Positions 5,554-5,690 of a stretch of DNA of 5,690 nucleotides are shown piece after piece. The stretch is taken from positions 1 to 5,690 of the forward strand of contig JAENXB010000187.1 of NCBI GenBank assembly GCA_016649785.1, written 5' to 3'. How positions within the stretch are numbered: position 1 is the first letter of the stretch; each line of letters begins with the position of its first letter. The stretch is from Flavobacteriaceae bacterium. Lineage in GTDB: Bacteria; Bacteroidota; Bacteroidia; Flavobacteriales; Flavobacteriaceae. Both the position numbers and the translations under genes were made by a program. The notes under the pieces were generated by a model, which was not told the origin of the DNA, did no database searches, and was given only the letters and a program-made list of their open reading frames with translations.

Positions 5554-5690
5554 CTATGTGACCGGAAGTTTCTTTTTGGCCCGTTTCTCATCAGTTTTTA
5601 AGTAAATGAGCAAACCAATTGACAGGGCCGCGCATATTGAAAAACCAATAAACAGGGCCAAAGCTGTTTCAGAAATAAACCTTCCAATAT
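5554..5690 (-). CDS. C-terminal end of an unidentified membrane protein (5' end outside window)
   Basis: On the minus strand a frame is open from the window edge to TAG at 5554-5556. It encodes about 45 residues: IGRFISETALALF, then IGFSICAALSIGLLIYL, and a basic tail KTDEKRAKKKLPVT. This is the classic end of an inner-membrane protein: a last membrane helix followed by a positively charged cytoplasmic tail. The family cannot be named from so short a piece; a transporter is possible. The gene is convergent with the GIN-domain gene, ending 48 bases from its stop. No clear terminator lies between them. The helix is encoded partly by two near-identical 18-base copies. Confidence 0.65.
   Translation of the reverse strand, partial: IGRFISETALALFIGFSICAALSIGLLIYLKTDEKRAKKKLPVT
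5612..5659. repeat. Two imperfect 18-base direct repeats, 30-base period
   Basis: AAACCAATTGACAGGGCC (5612-5629) and AAACCAATAAACAGGGCC (5642-5659) agree at 16 of 18 bases. On the minus strand they encode ALSIG and ALFIG steps of the final membrane helix, exactly ten codons apart. The simplest reading is a small in-frame duplication, or chance similarity within a low-complexity helix, rather than a regulatory site. Confidence 0.5.

Noticed and set aside
5607..5690. A plus-strand frame starting MSKPIDRAAHIEKP
   Set aside because: It is the antisense of a much more convincing membrane helix plus basic tail on the minus strand; the repeated look comes from the 18-base repeats.

Overview
The window comes from an AT-rich genome of the Bacteroidota, most likely a member of the Flavobacteriaceae. 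Four things point there: DUF4251 and DUF2807 (GIN-domain) envelope proteins, the absence of strong Shine-Dalgarno sequences before most starts, A-rich leaders, and candidate promoters resembling the TTTG / TAnnTTTG type. The placement is inferred from gene content; no rRNA, tRNA or marker-gene search was possible.

Layout from left to right. (1) Positions 1-352 hold the 3' end of an aconitate hydratase gene (TCA cycle). It is followed after 34 bases by a gene for an F420/NADP-oxidoreductase-like dinucleotide-binding protein (387-1013), probably co-transcribed. (2) Positions 1087-1955 hold a formate/nitrite transporter (FNT) family gene that is split by an apparent one-base deletion near 1576-1578. 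The two halves together would make a normal six-helix channel of about 289 residues. A clear inverted repeat lies just upstream. (3) A strong bidirectional terminator (1974-2012) separates this gene from three minus-strand genes: a short HPF/RaiA-type ribosome hibernation factor (2029-2328), a 60-residue two-helix membrane protein (2513-2695), and a cation diffusion facilitator of the ZnT9-like type (2798-3727, possibly starting at 3772). (4) After a divergent intergenic region with AT-rich palindromes, two plus-strand envelope genes follow: a DUF4251 lipoprotein (4069-4620) and a secreted GIN-domain beta-solenoid protein (4678-5505). (5) The right edge carries the 3' end of a minus-strand gene for an unidentified membrane protein (5554-5690).

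The genes look like ordinary housekeeping and envelope functions: central metabolism, redox, anion and metal transport, ribosome storage and surface proteins. I found no mobile element, CRISPR array, toxin-antitoxin pair, defence system or RNA gene, and no convincing sign of a new multi-gene system. The observations most worth checking are the broken FNT gene, the inverted repeat before it, the DUF4251-GIN pair, and the unusual metal-site motif of the CDF transporter.
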